The notes below the pieces were generated by a model, which saw nothing but the letters and a program-made list of their open reading frames with translations, did not search any database and was not told where the DNA came from. This document shows, one piece after another, positions 27,842-37,042 of a stretch of DNA of 64,000 nucleotides (position 1 is the stretch's first letter; each line of letters begins with the position of its first letter). Both the position numbers and the translations under genes were made by a program. This stretch comes from Paenochrobactrum glaciei (GTDB lineage: Bacteria > Pseudomonadota > Alphaproteobacteria > Rhizobiales > Rhizobiaceae), in contig NZ_BAAADE010000010.1 of NCBI RefSeq assembly GCF_039522165.1, positions 10,021-74,020 on the forward strand, given 5' to 3'.

Positions 27842-27863
27842 TACGCTTTTCGACTTCGACAAG

Positions 27864-27891
27864 AAAGCGGGTCTTCGGATCCGCTTTTTTT
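27864..27891 (+). terminator. Rho-independent terminator of rplM-rpsI
   Basis: A 10-bp stem with a stable TTCG tetraloop (AAAGCGGGTC/GATCCGCTTT) is followed by a run of T. Confidence 0.92.
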
Positions 27892-28113
27892 GTATGTTTT
27901 GCCGTAAGGTAAAAGGATACAAAAACGACTATTTACGACACTCCGATGAAATCATACAAATTGAATATAATCGCGATGATTGTGCTATGATTATATTGTA
28001 TGACTGAAATTGCAGACTCAAAGCTGCTCCTTATAATCGCGTTTGTTTTCTAAATTAAATTATAAGAAAACAATCGTAACTAATTGAAATTTATAAAGAT
28101 AAGGCAAAGAAGA

Positions 28114-29043
28114 ATGAAACCGAAAATCTTCATTGATGGCGAACATGGCACAACCGGCTTGCAGATCCGCACCCGACTGGCTGGCCGCACAGATCTTGAA
28201 GTTATTTCGATTCCCGAAGAAGAACGCCGCAACAAGGATATGCGCGCTGATTACCTGCGCGCTGCCGACATTGCCATTCTTTGCCTGCCTGATGATGCCT
28301 CAAGAGAGGCAGTCAGCCTTTTGCATGGCCATAATGATACCCGCATTATTGATACGTCGACCGCGCACCGTATCCATGCCGACTGGGCTTATGGTTTTGC
28401 TGAGCTGGAAAAAGCACAGCGTGAGCGCATCAAGTCTGCGCGTCTTGTGGCAAATCCTGGTTGCTATCCGACCGGCGCGATTGCCCTCGTGCGTCCTTTG
28501 CGTGATGCTGGCCTTCTTGGTTCCGATCATGCCATCAGCGTCAATGCAGTTTCCGGCTATACCGGCGGTGGCAAGCAGATGATTGCACAGATGGAAGACC
28601 CGAATAATCCCGAACATATCAGCGCTAATAATTTCCTTTATGGCACCACGCTGCGCCACAAGCATGTGCCTGAATTGCAGATGCATGGCCGCTTGGAAAA
28701 GCGCCCTATCTTCAGCCCGAGCGTTGGCCGCTTTGCACAAGGCATGATTGTTCAGGTTCCGCTTTTCCTTGACCAGATGCAGGGCAAAGCTTCCCTGAAA
28801 AACATTCATGAAGCCCTCACTGCTCACTATGCCGGTCAGGATATTGTCCGCGTTGTTCCACTCGAAGAAAGCGCCCATGCCGGACGCATTGATGCAGAAG
28901 AACTTGCTGGCACTGACGGCATGAAGCTTTATGTTTTCGGCACCGAAGGCGACGGTGAAGTCAACCTCGTTGCTGTGCTTGATAATCTTGGCAAAGGCGC
29001 ATCCGGTGCAGCTGTCCAGAATATGGATCTGATGCTGAGCTAA
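28114..29043 (+). CDS. argC: N-acetyl-gamma-glutamyl-phosphate reductase (type 2)
   Basis: 309-aa NADP-dependent reductase of arginine synthesis. The catalytic Cys117 lies in NPGCYPTG. The opening KIFIDGEHGTTGLQI is typical of the short type 2 ArgC of Rhizobiales. ATG 28114 follows AAGGCAAAGA. It lies next to rpsI as in Brucella. An imperfect inverted repeat (CATACAA...TATAATC with GATTATA...TTGTATG) at 27953-28002 upstream is a possible operator. The APH-like gene follows with no gap. Confidence 0.95.
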   Translation: MKPKIFIDGEHGTTGLQIRTRLAGRTDLEVISIPEEERRNKDMRADYLRAADIAILCLPDDASREAVSLLHGHNDTRIIDTSTAHRIHADWAYGFAELEKAQRERIKSARLVANPGCYPTGAIALVRPLRDAGLLGSDHAISVNAVSGYTGGGKQMIAQMEDPNNPEHISANNFLYGTTLRHKHVPELQMHGRLEKRPIFSPSVGRFAQGMIVQVPLFLDQMQGKASLKNIHEALTAHYAGQDIVRVVPLEESAHAGRIDAEELAGTDGMKLYVFGTEGDGEVNLVAVLDNLGKGASGAAVQNMDLMLS

Positions 29044-29889
29044 ATGATGAGCGCACCAGCCTTCCCGAAAGACTGGACTATTCAGGAGCACGCACTTCTG
29101 GCTGAAACTTTTAGCAGTTTCATTTGGAAAGTCCGGCTCCTGAATGATAAGATTGCCATCGTCAAAGAGATCAAAATCTTTGACGATGATGAGGACGAAC
29201 TCCGCGGTTCGCATTATCTGCGCTGGCATAATGGCGGAGCCTGTGTGCGTTTGCTCGATTTTCAGGGCAGACAAATGCTTTTGGAATATGCGGGCGAAAA
29301 AACCTTAAAACAGGTCATTACTGAGCAGTCTGATAGTAATGCCACAGCTATCGCTGCTGAGGTCATCAAAGATTTGTTGGCACGATCTGACAAGCCAGTT
29401 CCAGCGCAATTACAGCCATTGTGTGATCGGTTTCAAAGTCTCTTTGAGAAAGCTCGTAGCGACTACTTAAGCAAGCCTGACAGTTTTTACGTTGAGGCTG
29501 CAACGATGGCTGAGAGGCTGCTTGGCAATCAGCAGAATTTACGTGTATTGCATGGTGATATTCACCATGAGAACATCATGCTGAGCAAGCGGGGCTGGCT
29601 AGTGATTGACCCTAAAGGTCTTTATGGCGACATGGCTTTTGATGTAGCCAATATGTTTTCTAATCCGCTCCACCAGACAGATTTAACAGCTGATCCGAAA
29701 CGTATTGCAAATATGGCAGAGTGCTTTGCCAAAGCCTTAAAACAATCACCGCGCCATATTTTGGATTATGCGATGATTTACGGTGCCTTATCAGCCAGCT
29801 GGCACGCCGAAGATGGCAATGATGCCGATGAAGCTGAAGAGCTCATGGTTGCGAGTGCCATTTTAGACAGCCGCAACCGTTATTTTTAA
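29044..29889 (+). CDS. Aminoglycoside/hydroxyurea phosphotransferase-like kinase
   Basis: 281-aa kinase of the APH(6)/streptomycin 6-kinase-like fold. The catalytic loop is VLHGDIHHENIM with Asp172. The metal-binding Asp189 lies in VIDPKGLYGDMAFDVAN. The N-lobe is short. Family members phosphorylate aminoglycosides or other small molecules; a chromosomal copy abutting argC need not be a resistance gene, and the substrate is unknown. It starts directly after the argC stop, so it is probably cotranscribed. Confidence 0.85.
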   Translation: MMSAPAFPKDWTIQEHALLAETFSSFIWKVRLLNDKIAIVKEIKIFDDDEDELRGSHYLRWHNGGACVRLLDFQGRQMLLEYAGEKTLKQVITEQSDSNATAIAAEVIKDLLARSDKPVPAQLQPLCDRFQSLFEKARSDYLSKPDSFYVEAATMAERLLGNQQNLRVLHGDIHHENIMLSKRGWLVIDPKGLYGDMAFDVANMFSNPLHQTDLTADPKRIANMAECFAKALKQSPRHILDYAMIYGALSASWHAEDGNDADEAEELMVASAILDSRNRYF

Positions 29890-29893
29890 AAAA

Positions 29894-30973
29894 TCAATAA
29901 GCACCTTTGGTCGCGCGCCAATGCGCGACCGCAAAAGCCAGCACAACCAATGCAAAGCCCTGATGCAACAGCCCCCAGTGCAGAGGCACCATGGTCAGCA
30001 ATGTTGCAATCCCAATGCCTGCCTGCACGAGAACCAGTCCTGTCAGCACCATAGCGCGTCTGGCATGCGTTGTGCCGCTTGCATGGCGGGAAACTTGCAC
30101 TGCATGTAAAACGGCTAAAAGCAGCACTGTATAAGCCACCATGCGATGGATGAACTGAACGGTTTTCGGATTTTCAAAAATATTGCGCCACAATGGTGAC
30201 TGACTGAAAAGATCAGACGGGATGATTGCACCATCCATAAGCGGCCATGTGTTGAAGGTGAGGCCCGCATGAAGGCCTGCAACAAGACCACCCAGATAAA
30301 TCTGCACCAAAACCGCAAAAACCAACCAGCCGGCAAAGCGCTGAATATTACGTTGCGCTTTATTTTCCGTATATTCAACCAGACCCCGTGCCACATAAAA
30401 AACGGCCGTGATAATGATGCACGCCATAGTTAAATGAACGGCCAGACGATATTGGCTGACATGGGTCAAAACGCTTAAACCTGAAGCAACCATCCACCAG
30501 CCAATCGCACCCTGCAATGCACCAAGTGCCAGAATGCCAAGCATACTGGTTTTAAGACCACCTTGCAGGCGACCGCTGACCCAAAAGAAAATCAATGGAA
30601 TAGCAACCAGAAAGCCGACAAAACGCGCCAGCATACGATGTGCCCATTCCCACCAGAAAATATACTGAAATTCGTAAAGGCTCATGCCTTTGTTAATTTG
30701 CTCATATTGCGGGATCTGGCGATATTTTTCAAACTCTTCAATCCATTCCGCATGACTGAGCGGCGGGATAACGCCATGGATCGGCTTCCACTCAGTGATG
30801 GAAAGGCCAGAGCCGGTCATACGGGTGGCACCGCCCACCATAACAATGGCGATCAGCACGACAAAAACTGCATAGAGCCAGTATTTCACGAGATTGCGGT
30901 CACGGCGCTGTTTTTCGGTTAAACCTACGCCGTCAGGCTGATGATAATAGTCCGGCATCGAAGCAGTTTTCAT
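29894..30973 (-). CDS. ctaA: Heme A synthase (COX15/CtaA)
   Basis: 359-aa inner-membrane enzyme that oxidises heme O to heme A for cytochrome aa3 oxidase. Eight membrane helices are apparent. Conserved segments are VGGATRMTGSGLSITEWKPI, WWEWAHRMLARFVGF, the His-bearing LSVLTHVSQYRLAVHLTMA, and QFIHRMVAYTVLL. I use the ATG at 30973; 31 further upstream codons are open but not conserved. Convergent with the APH-like gene, 4 bases apart. Confidence 0.93.
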   Translation of the reverse strand: MKTASMPDYYHQPDGVGLTEKQRRDRNLVKYWLYAVFVVLIAIVMVGGATRMTGSGLSITEWKPIHGVIPPLSHAEWIEEFEKYRQIPQYEQINKGMSLYEFQYIFWWEWAHRMLARFVGFLVAIPLIFFWVSGRLQGGLKTSMLGILALGALQGAIGWWMVASGLSVLTHVSQYRLAVHLTMACIIITAVFYVARGLVEYTENKAQRNIQRFAGWLVFAVLVQIYLGGLVAGLHAGLTFNTWPLMDGAIIPSDLFSQSPLWRNIFENPKTVQFIHRMVAYTVLLLAVLHAVQVSRHASGTTHARRAMVLTGLVLVQAGIGIATLLTMVPLHWGLLHQGFALVVLAFAVAHWRATKGAY

Positions 30974-31259
30974 TTTAAAACCCTGTGCCCACAGCAAGTG
31001 GCCGATGAGCGTATGAATGTTAATTATGAAGCAATTTTCATCACTTAAGGTAAAATTCCCGCACATGATCTTTAGCGCATTTTTGCATTGCGCGTAAACA
31101 TGTAAGGATCAATGACAAAACAAATTGAGACTGACAAGAGAGCAACGCGCGACAGATAGGCACGTCACTTGATCCAAGCTGCCGCTGTACTCTTGATATT
31201 ACTATCATTATAAGCTGGTCACGTTATAATAGTGCAATATTGATTTTGGGAGAGAAACA

Positions 31260-31481
31260 TTGCCAGTGCGTTTGAAAAAACTGATCGGAACTTTTTTACT
31301 GGTTTCGCTCGTCATTATTTATGCACTGCTGGCAACGATCATCGCTGTGGCTCATTTAGGTGATGCCAGCGTATGGGTTCATTTGCTTTATTTCGCAGTC
31401 ACCGGATTGCTCTGGATTGTTCCGGCAATGGGCATCATCTGGTGGATGGCTCAGCCGCCTCGCTCACGCGCAGATGGATAA
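31260..31481 (+). CDS. DUF2842 small membrane protein
   Basis: 73-aa protein with two membrane helices (about residues 10-32 and 40-63). The closing motif LLWIVPAMGIIWWM is typical of the alphaproteobacterial DUF2842 family, whose role is unknown. The start is TTG after a strong GGGAGAG site. Its 3' end overlaps the convergent kinase-like gene by 47 bases, so one of the two ends may be translated from an antisense-overlapping mRNA. Confidence 0.82.
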   Translation: MPVRLKKLIGTFLLVSLVIIYALLATIIAVAHLGDASVWVHLLYFAVTGLLWIVPAMGIIWWMAQPPRSRADG

Positions 31482-32487
31482 ATGTTCCATAGCCATTCTG
31501 GCTTAAATCATGTGCATGTTTGGCAATTTCTTTGCGTTCATGATCATAAACCGTGAGCGCGATTTGCGTTTTATGGGTAACCAGAGCGGTAATATCTTCT
31601 GCCCATGTCGGCCCGCATTCCAGCACGACAAGATCATAAACCGTTTCCAGCGCACCAATAATCAGGCTTAAATCTTTTTCATTCTTCATGGCTTGCGACG
31701 GATCGGTCGAGCCAAGCGGCATCACATGGGCATCAGAATAATGATCAGCATGGATAGCATCGACAAAGCGCACACGCCCAACCAGAAGATCAGTTATCCC
31801 TGCCTCATAATGCCCATCCAGCATGGTGGCGCTGACAGCCCCCGTGCCGGTCATATCAACGAGAATTACGCGGGAGCCACGATCAGCAAGTTCACGCACC
31901 AGCTCAAGCGTTACAACCGCGCCATTATCGCCTTCAGGAGAAATCGCCAAAATCCGGCTTATTTCCAAATGATGCAATGCACGGGCAAAAACATTGACCA
32001 GATAAAGGTTTTCAAATTTTTCCAAGGCTGGCTGCACATCAGACATGGTCTGGACTGGTTCAAGGTCTGATTGTTCTTCACGCATTAAACTATCTTCATC
32101 GTGCTTTGCCGAAACTGGTGTATCTGGCATTATCTCAAGTAGCTCGTCTTCAACCACATTTTTCTGTTCAACAAAAGGTGCAATCAATGCGCGCCCGCTC
32201 ATCAGCTCAGACAAAATCACCATGCTGGAAATTAATAAAACACCGCTGACACAACAGGCGCTGATAATTTTAAATGATAAAACGGCATGGGATGTCCCGC
32301 TGTTACGGCTCGCTATGATCAAAGCTTCCGGATACATCCAATAGCAAACAACCCAGGCGATCAGCCCCATCAAGGCTGCGCCACCAATAATCAGATATGA
32401 ATTGCGCCAGATGCTTTTAAAAAGAATGGTGCTGTCTACATCAGCTTCTTTAAATGAAAAGCTTCTTTTCATGTCCTTATCGGACAT
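31435..32487 (-). CDS. Degenerate BY-kinase-like polysaccharide protein
   Basis: 350-aa inner-membrane protein. Two helices lie at about residues 32-55 and 70-92, then a charged linker, then a BY-kinase/ParA-like Rossmann domain. The Walker A position reads SPEGDNGAVVTLELV and lacks the GK(S/T) lysine. Walker A' VILVDMTG is kept, and the Walker B-like LVVLECGPTW carries Glu rather than Asp. The C-terminal Tyr cluster is missing. Active BY-kinases regulate Wzc/ExoP-type polysaccharide chain length; this one would not be expected to hydrolyse ATP. It is divergent from the Wza-like gene, so probably part of the same export module. Confidence 0.75.
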   Translation of the reverse strand: MSDKDMKRSFSFKEADVDSTILFKSIWRNSYLIIGGAALMGLIAWVVCYWMYPEALIIASRNSGTSHAVLSFKIISACCVSGVLLISSMVILSELMSGRALIAPFVEQKNVVEDELLEIMPDTPVSAKHDEDSLMREEQSDLEPVQTMSDVQPALEKFENLYLVNVFARALHHLEISRILAISPEGDNGAVVTLELVRELADRGSRVILVDMTGTGAVSATMLDGHYEAGITDLLVGRVRFVDAIHADHYSDAHVMPLGSTDPSQAMKNEKDLSLIIGALETVYDLVVLECGPTWAEDITALVTHKTQIALTVYDHERKEIAKHAHDLSQNGYGTFIHLRVSEAAEPSTR

Positions 32488-32578
32488 CCATGAACTCCAC
32501 CAACATTACGCCCCCGCTATTGGAGGTTTGACCCTAATTTAACTTCATCACTTAAGCATTAATATTAATCACTTGCTC

Positions 32579-32600
32579 TGCCACATTTGTGGCATTTTTT
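32579..32600 (+). terminator. Orphan intrinsic terminator in divergent region
   Basis: Perfect stem TGCCACA/TGTGGCA followed by six T on the plus strand, between the divergent BY-kinase-like and Wza-like genes. No plus-strand gene precedes it, so it may end a small RNA or attenuate the Wza-like leader. Confidence 0.6.
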
Positions 32601-32769
32601 GTGAATGGATTGATTTACCAGATAAATTGTAAGCGGCCCCCACATTCTTTACGCGGTATTAACCTTAATTATTCGATAAAGGTCAGGTAAATTCATTATA
32701 AGCAATCGGGAATCGGTGTAACAAGCTGGGTTAATTAATAGACGGCTTGATACGTCCTAAGGGTCAGTG

Positions 32770-33360
32770 ATGTTTGGTCAGTTAAAATCAAATACAGGCA
32801 AAGCAAAATGGGCATTTCTTGCCATAAGTGCTGTTTGTCTTTCACTGAGCGGTTGCTCCGGCTATCGCCCTGCCCCTGACAGTTTCTACAAGGTTTTAAA
32901 CCAGCCCTACACATTGGATGCAGGTGACCGTGTAAGGATTACTGTTTTTGAACAGGCGGACCTTACCAACACATATAGCATTGATCCGGCCGGTTTCCTC
33001 TCCTTCCCGCTTGTCGGCAATATTCCAGCGCGTGGTAAAACGGTTAAACAGCTGGAAACGGAAATCGCTAATCATCTGCGCAATGGCTATCTGCGCCAAC
33101 CAAATGTCAGCGTTGAAATTGACCGCTATCGCCCTGTTTTCATCATGGGTGAAGTAGGCTCTGCTGGTCAATATACTTATGTGCCTGGCATGACTGCGCA
33201 AAAAGCAATTGCAGCAGCTGGTGGATTTACACCGCGCGCCAATCAAAAAGACATCGATATTACCCGTCAGATCAAGCAGCAGATTATTACCGGACGGGTT
33301 GTTATTTCTGCTCCGATTATGCCGGGTGACACAATTTATGTGCGTGAAAGATTATTCTGA
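32770..33360 (+). CDS. Wza-like polysaccharide export lipoprotein
   Basis: 196-aa outer-membrane lipoprotein. The signal peptide ends in lipobox LSGC with Cys29. A Poly_export domain spans about residues 45-125 (YTLDAGDRVRITVFEQADL, FLSFPLVGNI). An SLBB-like segment follows (VFIMGEVGSAGQYTYVPGM). It is shorter than E. coli Wza, like ExoF/short OPX proteins of Rhizobiales. The ATG at 32770 has an AAGGG site; the preceding GTG is too close to it. It would form the export channel for the polysaccharide started by the downstream transferase. Confidence 0.88.
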   Translation: MFGQLKSNTGKAKWAFLAISAVCLSLSGCSGYRPAPDSFYKVLNQPYTLDAGDRVRITVFEQADLTNTYSIDPAGFLSFPLVGNIPARGKTVKQLETEIANHLRNGYLRQPNVSVEIDRYRPVFIMGEVGSAGQYTYVPGMTAQKAIAAAGGFTPRANQKDIDITRQIKQQIITGRVVISAPIMPGDTIYVRERLF

Positions 33361-33508
33361 TAGACATTTACACCGCTCAGTTCCGCTTTGAGTTTTCTCT
33401 ATCCTCTTTATTTTAATGAAAAACCCTCAGATTTTTACAAGGATTTTTGCCGCATGACATGGTAAAGCATTGGCATTGATCCATCTTTTCTGACGTGAGG
33501 CTTTCTCA

Positions 33509-35005
33509 GTGAGTGACGATACAAAAAGCCAGAGCACAAACTCTGAGCCTGTAAAGCTTAATCCAATGGCTGCGCAGGTTGCTGAGCAATATAAAAACAA
33601 CACCTATTCTCCGGTTATGTTTTGTGGCCTTGTTCGTATTGCCGAGTTTACCGCCGTCACTCTAGCAGGGATCGGCTGTTTTCTTTTTTATGTCGGGTTT
33701 AATTCAAAAGTCTGGCTTTATTATCCGTTTGTGAGCCTTTTTGGGGCTGCGCTCTATCTGATCTTCATGGAGATTAATGATGGTTTTCAGCTCTTAGCTT
33801 TAAGATCCCCGCTGAAACAAATCAGCAGAATTTTCATTGCATGGGTTTCCGCTTTCACGGTACTGACAGCAGCAGCCTTCTTACTAAAAGTTTCGGCTGA
33901 TTTTTCACGTTTCTGGTTTTTGCTATGGTTTGTGTCAGGCTTCAGCTTACTCATTATCATGCGCGCTGTGACAGCCTACAAAATCCGCTCATGGGTGCGT
34001 GACGGCACGATGGAGCGCCGAGCCGTGATTGTTGGCGGTGGTGCCAATGCAGAAACGCTCATTCGCTCGCTTGAAGCGCAGCCGGAAAATGATATTCGCA
34101 TTTGCGGTATTTTTGATGATCGTGACAATCGTCGTTCGCCTCCTATTGTGGCGGGCTATCCCAAACTCGGCAATATTTCCGAGCTGGTAGAATTTGCCCG
34201 TATCGCACATATTGATATGCTGATTGTCTCTATTCCGATCTCTGCGGAAGAGCGTGTTCTGTCGCTTTTGAAAAAACTATGGGTGCTGCCGGTTGATATT
34301 CGTCTTTCAGCCCATAATAGTCATTTGCGCTTTCGCCCGCGTGCTTATTCCTATATCGGCAATCTGCCGATGCTTGATATGTTTGACAAGCCAATTACCG
34401 ACTGGGATTCGGTGGCAAAACGTATCTTTGACATTATCTTCAGCCTTATCGGCATTATTGTTTTTTCACCTATTATGCTGCTCACCGCGATTGCAATTAA
34501 GCTCGACAGCCGTGGGCCGGTGTTTTTCAAACAAAAACGCCATGGCTTTAATAATGAAGTGATTGAAGTACTGAAATTCCGCTCCATGTATCATGAGCAG
34601 AGCGATTTCACTGCGAAAGTCACCGTCAGCCGTAATGATCAGCGTGTTACCCGTGTCGGGCGTTTTATCCGTAAAGCGTCCATTGATGAGCTGCCGCAGT
34701 TTTTCAATGCGTTGATGGGCTCTCTCTCGCTTGTCGGCCCTCGCCCTCATGCGGTTTCTGCGGTCTCCCACAACCTGCTTTATAATGAAGTGGTGGATGG
34801 CTATTTTGCCCGTCACCGTGTGAAGCCTGGCGTCACCGGCTGGGCACAGATTAATGGCTGGCGCGGTGAGATTGATAATGCCGAAAAAATCCGTATGCGC
34901 ACCGAGTTCGATCTTTATTATATTGAAAACTGGTCATTATGGTTTGATTTGAAGATTTTATTCCTCACGCCAATCCGGTTGCTCAACACTGAAAACGCCT
35001 ATTAA
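33509..35005 (+). CDS. Undecaprenyl-phosphate sugar-1-phosphate transferase (WcaJ/ExoY-type)
   Basis: 498-aa polyisoprenyl-phosphate hexose-1-phosphate transferase that starts exopolysaccharide synthesis on undecaprenyl phosphate. Four N-terminal helices span about residues 40-155. A CoA-binding-like Rossmann domain follows (AVIVGGGANAETLIRSL). The C-terminal catalytic domain has KRIFDIIFSLIGIIVFSPIM, VLKFRSMY, the KASIDELPQFFNAL motif with its DE pair, SLVGPRPHA and VKPGVTGWAQINGWRGE. The start is GTG after GAGG. No glycosyltransferases follow, so the rest of the pathway must be elsewhere. Confidence 0.92.
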   Translation: MSDDTKSQSTNSEPVKLNPMAAQVAEQYKNNTYSPVMFCGLVRIAEFTAVTLAGIGCFLFYVGFNSKVWLYYPFVSLFGAALYLIFMEINDGFQLLALRSPLKQISRIFIAWVSAFTVLTAAAFLLKVSADFSRFWFLLWFVSGFSLLIIMRAVTAYKIRSWVRDGTMERRAVIVGGGANAETLIRSLEAQPENDIRICGIFDDRDNRRSPPIVAGYPKLGNISELVEFARIAHIDMLIVSIPISAEERVLSLLKKLWVLPVDIRLSAHNSHLRFRPRAYSYIGNLPMLDMFDKPITDWDSVAKRIFDIIFSLIGIIVFSPIMLLTAIAIKLDSRGPVFFKQKRHGFNNEVIEVLKFRSMYHEQSDFTAKVTVSRNDQRVTRVGRFIRKASIDELPQFFNALMGSLSLVGPRPHAVSAVSHNLLYNEVVDGYFARHRVKPGVTGWAQINGWRGEIDNAEKIRMRTEFDLYYIENWSLWFDLKILFLTPIRLLNTENAY

Positions 35006-35012
35006 CACAATG

Positions 35013-35049
35013 AAAAAAGCGGCTTTGAGAAATCAAAACCGCTTTTTTT
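35013..35049. terminator. Rho-independent terminator
   Basis: Long stem AAAAAAGCGG/CCGCTTTTTT continued by TTTGA/TCAAA with a GAAA loop, between convergent genes. Confidence 0.92.
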
Positions 35050-35071
35050 AAATCACTTATAAGCTTAAATT

Positions 35072-36049
35072 TTATGGGATCAGGATCGTGCCACCAGTGG
35101 TTTTACGTCCTTCCAGATCTTCATGCGCCTGACGTGCATCTTTAAGCGCATAGGTCTGGTTGATGTTAATTTTCACCACACCCTTGGCAACAACATCAAA
35201 GAGATCTTGTGCTGTTTGTTCCAGTTCTTCACGCTTGGCAATATAATGGAACAAGGTTGGACGGGTTACAAAAAGCGAACCTTTTTGCGACAGTAATCCT
35301 AGATCAAATGGTGGAATAGAGCCGGATGACTGGCCGAAACTGACCAGCATACCCCGGAATTTCAGCACATCGAGCGAGCCCATATAGGTGTCTTTGCCAA
35401 CGGAATCATAAACAACATCAACGCCTGCGCCATTGGTGATCTCTTTAACGCGATCAACAAAGTTTTCGGTGTTGTAATTGATGACATGATCAAAACCATG
35501 TGCGCGCGCCAGATTGGCTTTTTCTTCCGAACCAGCTGTGCCGATAACGGTTGCGCCCAGATGTTTTGCCCATTGACCAGCAATCAAACCGACACCGCCA
35601 GCTGCGGCATGAAACAAAATAGTTGTACCAGCCTGAATTTTAAATGTCTGGCGCAGCAAATATTGAGCGGTCATGCCTTTCAGCATCATACCGGCTGCTT
35701 GTTTCAGATCGACTTCATCAGGCACAATCACCAAGCGATCGGCCGGCATGATGCGTTCATCCGCATAAGAACCCGGCGAACCGACATAGGCAACGCGGTC
35801 ACCAATTTTCACATTGGTGACACCCTCGCCAACCGCAACCACAATACCAGCCCCTTCATTACCTGGGGTAAAAGGCAGCTTTTCTGCCTTATAAAGGCCG
35901 GTGCGGAAATAAACATCAATGAAATTAACGCCCACTGCGACATGACGAACCTTGGCCTCGCCAGCTTTAGGTTCACCAATTTCAACAGTCTGGTATTTAA
36001 GTTCTTCTGCGCCGCCCGTTTGCGATACTCTGATTGCGTTGATCGTCAT
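35072..36049 (-). CDS. qor: NADPH:quinone reductase (zeta-crystallin-like)
   Basis: 325-aa medium-chain reductase without catalytic zinc. Its features are the N-terminal GroES-like fold (VNFIDVYFRTGLYKAEKLPF, PGNEGAGIVVAVGEG) and the nucleotide-binding AAAGGVGLIAGQWAK loop. E. coli Qor is the nearest named relative. It follows pcs with a 4-base overlap; a shared function is not evident. Confidence 0.92.
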   Translation of the reverse strand: MTINAIRVSQTGGAEELKYQTVEIGEPKAGEAKVRHVAVGVNFIDVYFRTGLYKAEKLPFTPGNEGAGIVVAVGEGVTNVKIGDRVAYVGSPGSYADERIMPADRLVIVPDEVDLKQAAGMMLKGMTAQYLLRQTFKIQAGTTILFHAAAGGVGLIAGQWAKHLGATVIGTAGSEEKANLARAHGFDHVINYNTENFVDRVKEITNGAGVDVVYDSVGKDTYMGSLDVLKFRGMLVSFGQSSGSIPPFDLGLLSQKGSLFVTRPTLFHYIAKREELEQTAQDLFDVVAKGVVKININQTYALKDARQAHEDLEGRKTTGGTILIP

Positions 36050-36810
36050 ATGCTACCCTTCACATCTTTACCTGAACTACCAAGCTTTGGAAAAAACTGC
36101 ATAACCGCACCGATGCAATACATGTAAATACAGGCGACTGAGATTGCCACACGCAGCCACAATGGCGCATCAAGTGAGTAATAAAGCGCTGCAACACCAA
36201 GCACACACCACAATAGGAAGATGCTTAAGTTGAGCATACGCAGACGCACGACCCGCACCGGATGCAGGAAGTAAATCGGCATGAATGAGAGAATGGCCGA
36301 GAATACAACAATGCTGAAGGCGACCCATTCACCCGGACGCACGATAAATAAGGTGAAAACAACCATGTTCCAGACAACTGGAAAACCTTTGAAGAAGTTT
36401 TCACGCGTTTTCATTCCTGTATCGGCATAATAAATGGCACTGGAGACCACAATAATCGCACCGGAGATGAAAGACAGGTTTTGCCCCATGAAACCGCTTT
36501 GATAAAGCGCGAAGGCGGGAATCAAAACATAGGTCACATAATCGATAATATTATCGAGCAATTCGCCCGACCAGTTTGGCAGCACATATTTGACTTCCAA
36601 CTTGCGGGCAATGGGCCCGTCAATACCGTCAACAAAGAGTGCAAGCCCCAACCACCAGAACATTGCTGTCCAGCGGCCATCACTGGCAGCAACAATGGAC
36701 AAAAATGCCAGAAACGAGCCGGATGCGGTGAGTAAGTGAACCGAAAAAGCCTTGGCTTGTGGTGCCGTTACTTTTTTGGCTTTAATCTTGTCTGCGATTT
36801 TGCTTTTCAC
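36046..36810 (-). CDS. pcs: Phosphatidylcholine synthase
   Basis: 254-aa integral-membrane CDP-alcohol phosphotransferase that joins choline to CDP-diacylglycerol. This pathway is typical of Rhizobiales and Brucella. The motif DGIDGPIARK near residues 82-91 is followed by GELLDNIIDY, giving the conserved Asp residues. About seven or eight membrane helices are visible. It overlaps the downstream qor gene by 4 bases. Confidence 0.94.
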   Translation of the reverse strand: MKSKIADKIKAKKVTAPQAKAFSVHLLTASGSFLAFLSIVAASDGRWTAMFWWLGLALFVDGIDGPIARKLEVKYVLPNWSGELLDNIIDYVTYVLIPAFALYQSGFMGQNLSFISGAIIVVSSAIYYADTGMKTRENFFKGFPVVWNMVVFTLFIVRPGEWVAFSIVVFSAILSFMPIYFLHPVRVVRLRMLNLSIFLLWCVLGVAALYYSLDAPLWLRVAISVACIYMYCIGAVMQFFPKLGSSGKDVKGSI

Positions 36811-37042
36811 GCTTCTTAACCGTTTCTGTCTCGATCTTTTCGTATGGCTGCATTATCAGCACGATTTGAAATGGTTTTCTACCAGCCTTTGGCAATAGCA
36901 TGCAAACCACAAAATAAAACCGCCATTAAATGCACGTTTTCTGCGATTAGCCTTTACACCGTAAAATGCTATAAAAGCCAGCAAGACTTATATTCTGTTG
37001 AGGAATCAACAAAAAACGTCTCGATTGTTGAGGATAAGTTCA

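Noticed and set aside
29044..29889. Acquired antibiotic-resistance gene
   Set aside because: The APH-like kinase abuts argC without mobile-element marks, so it is more likely a core metabolic kinase-like gene.
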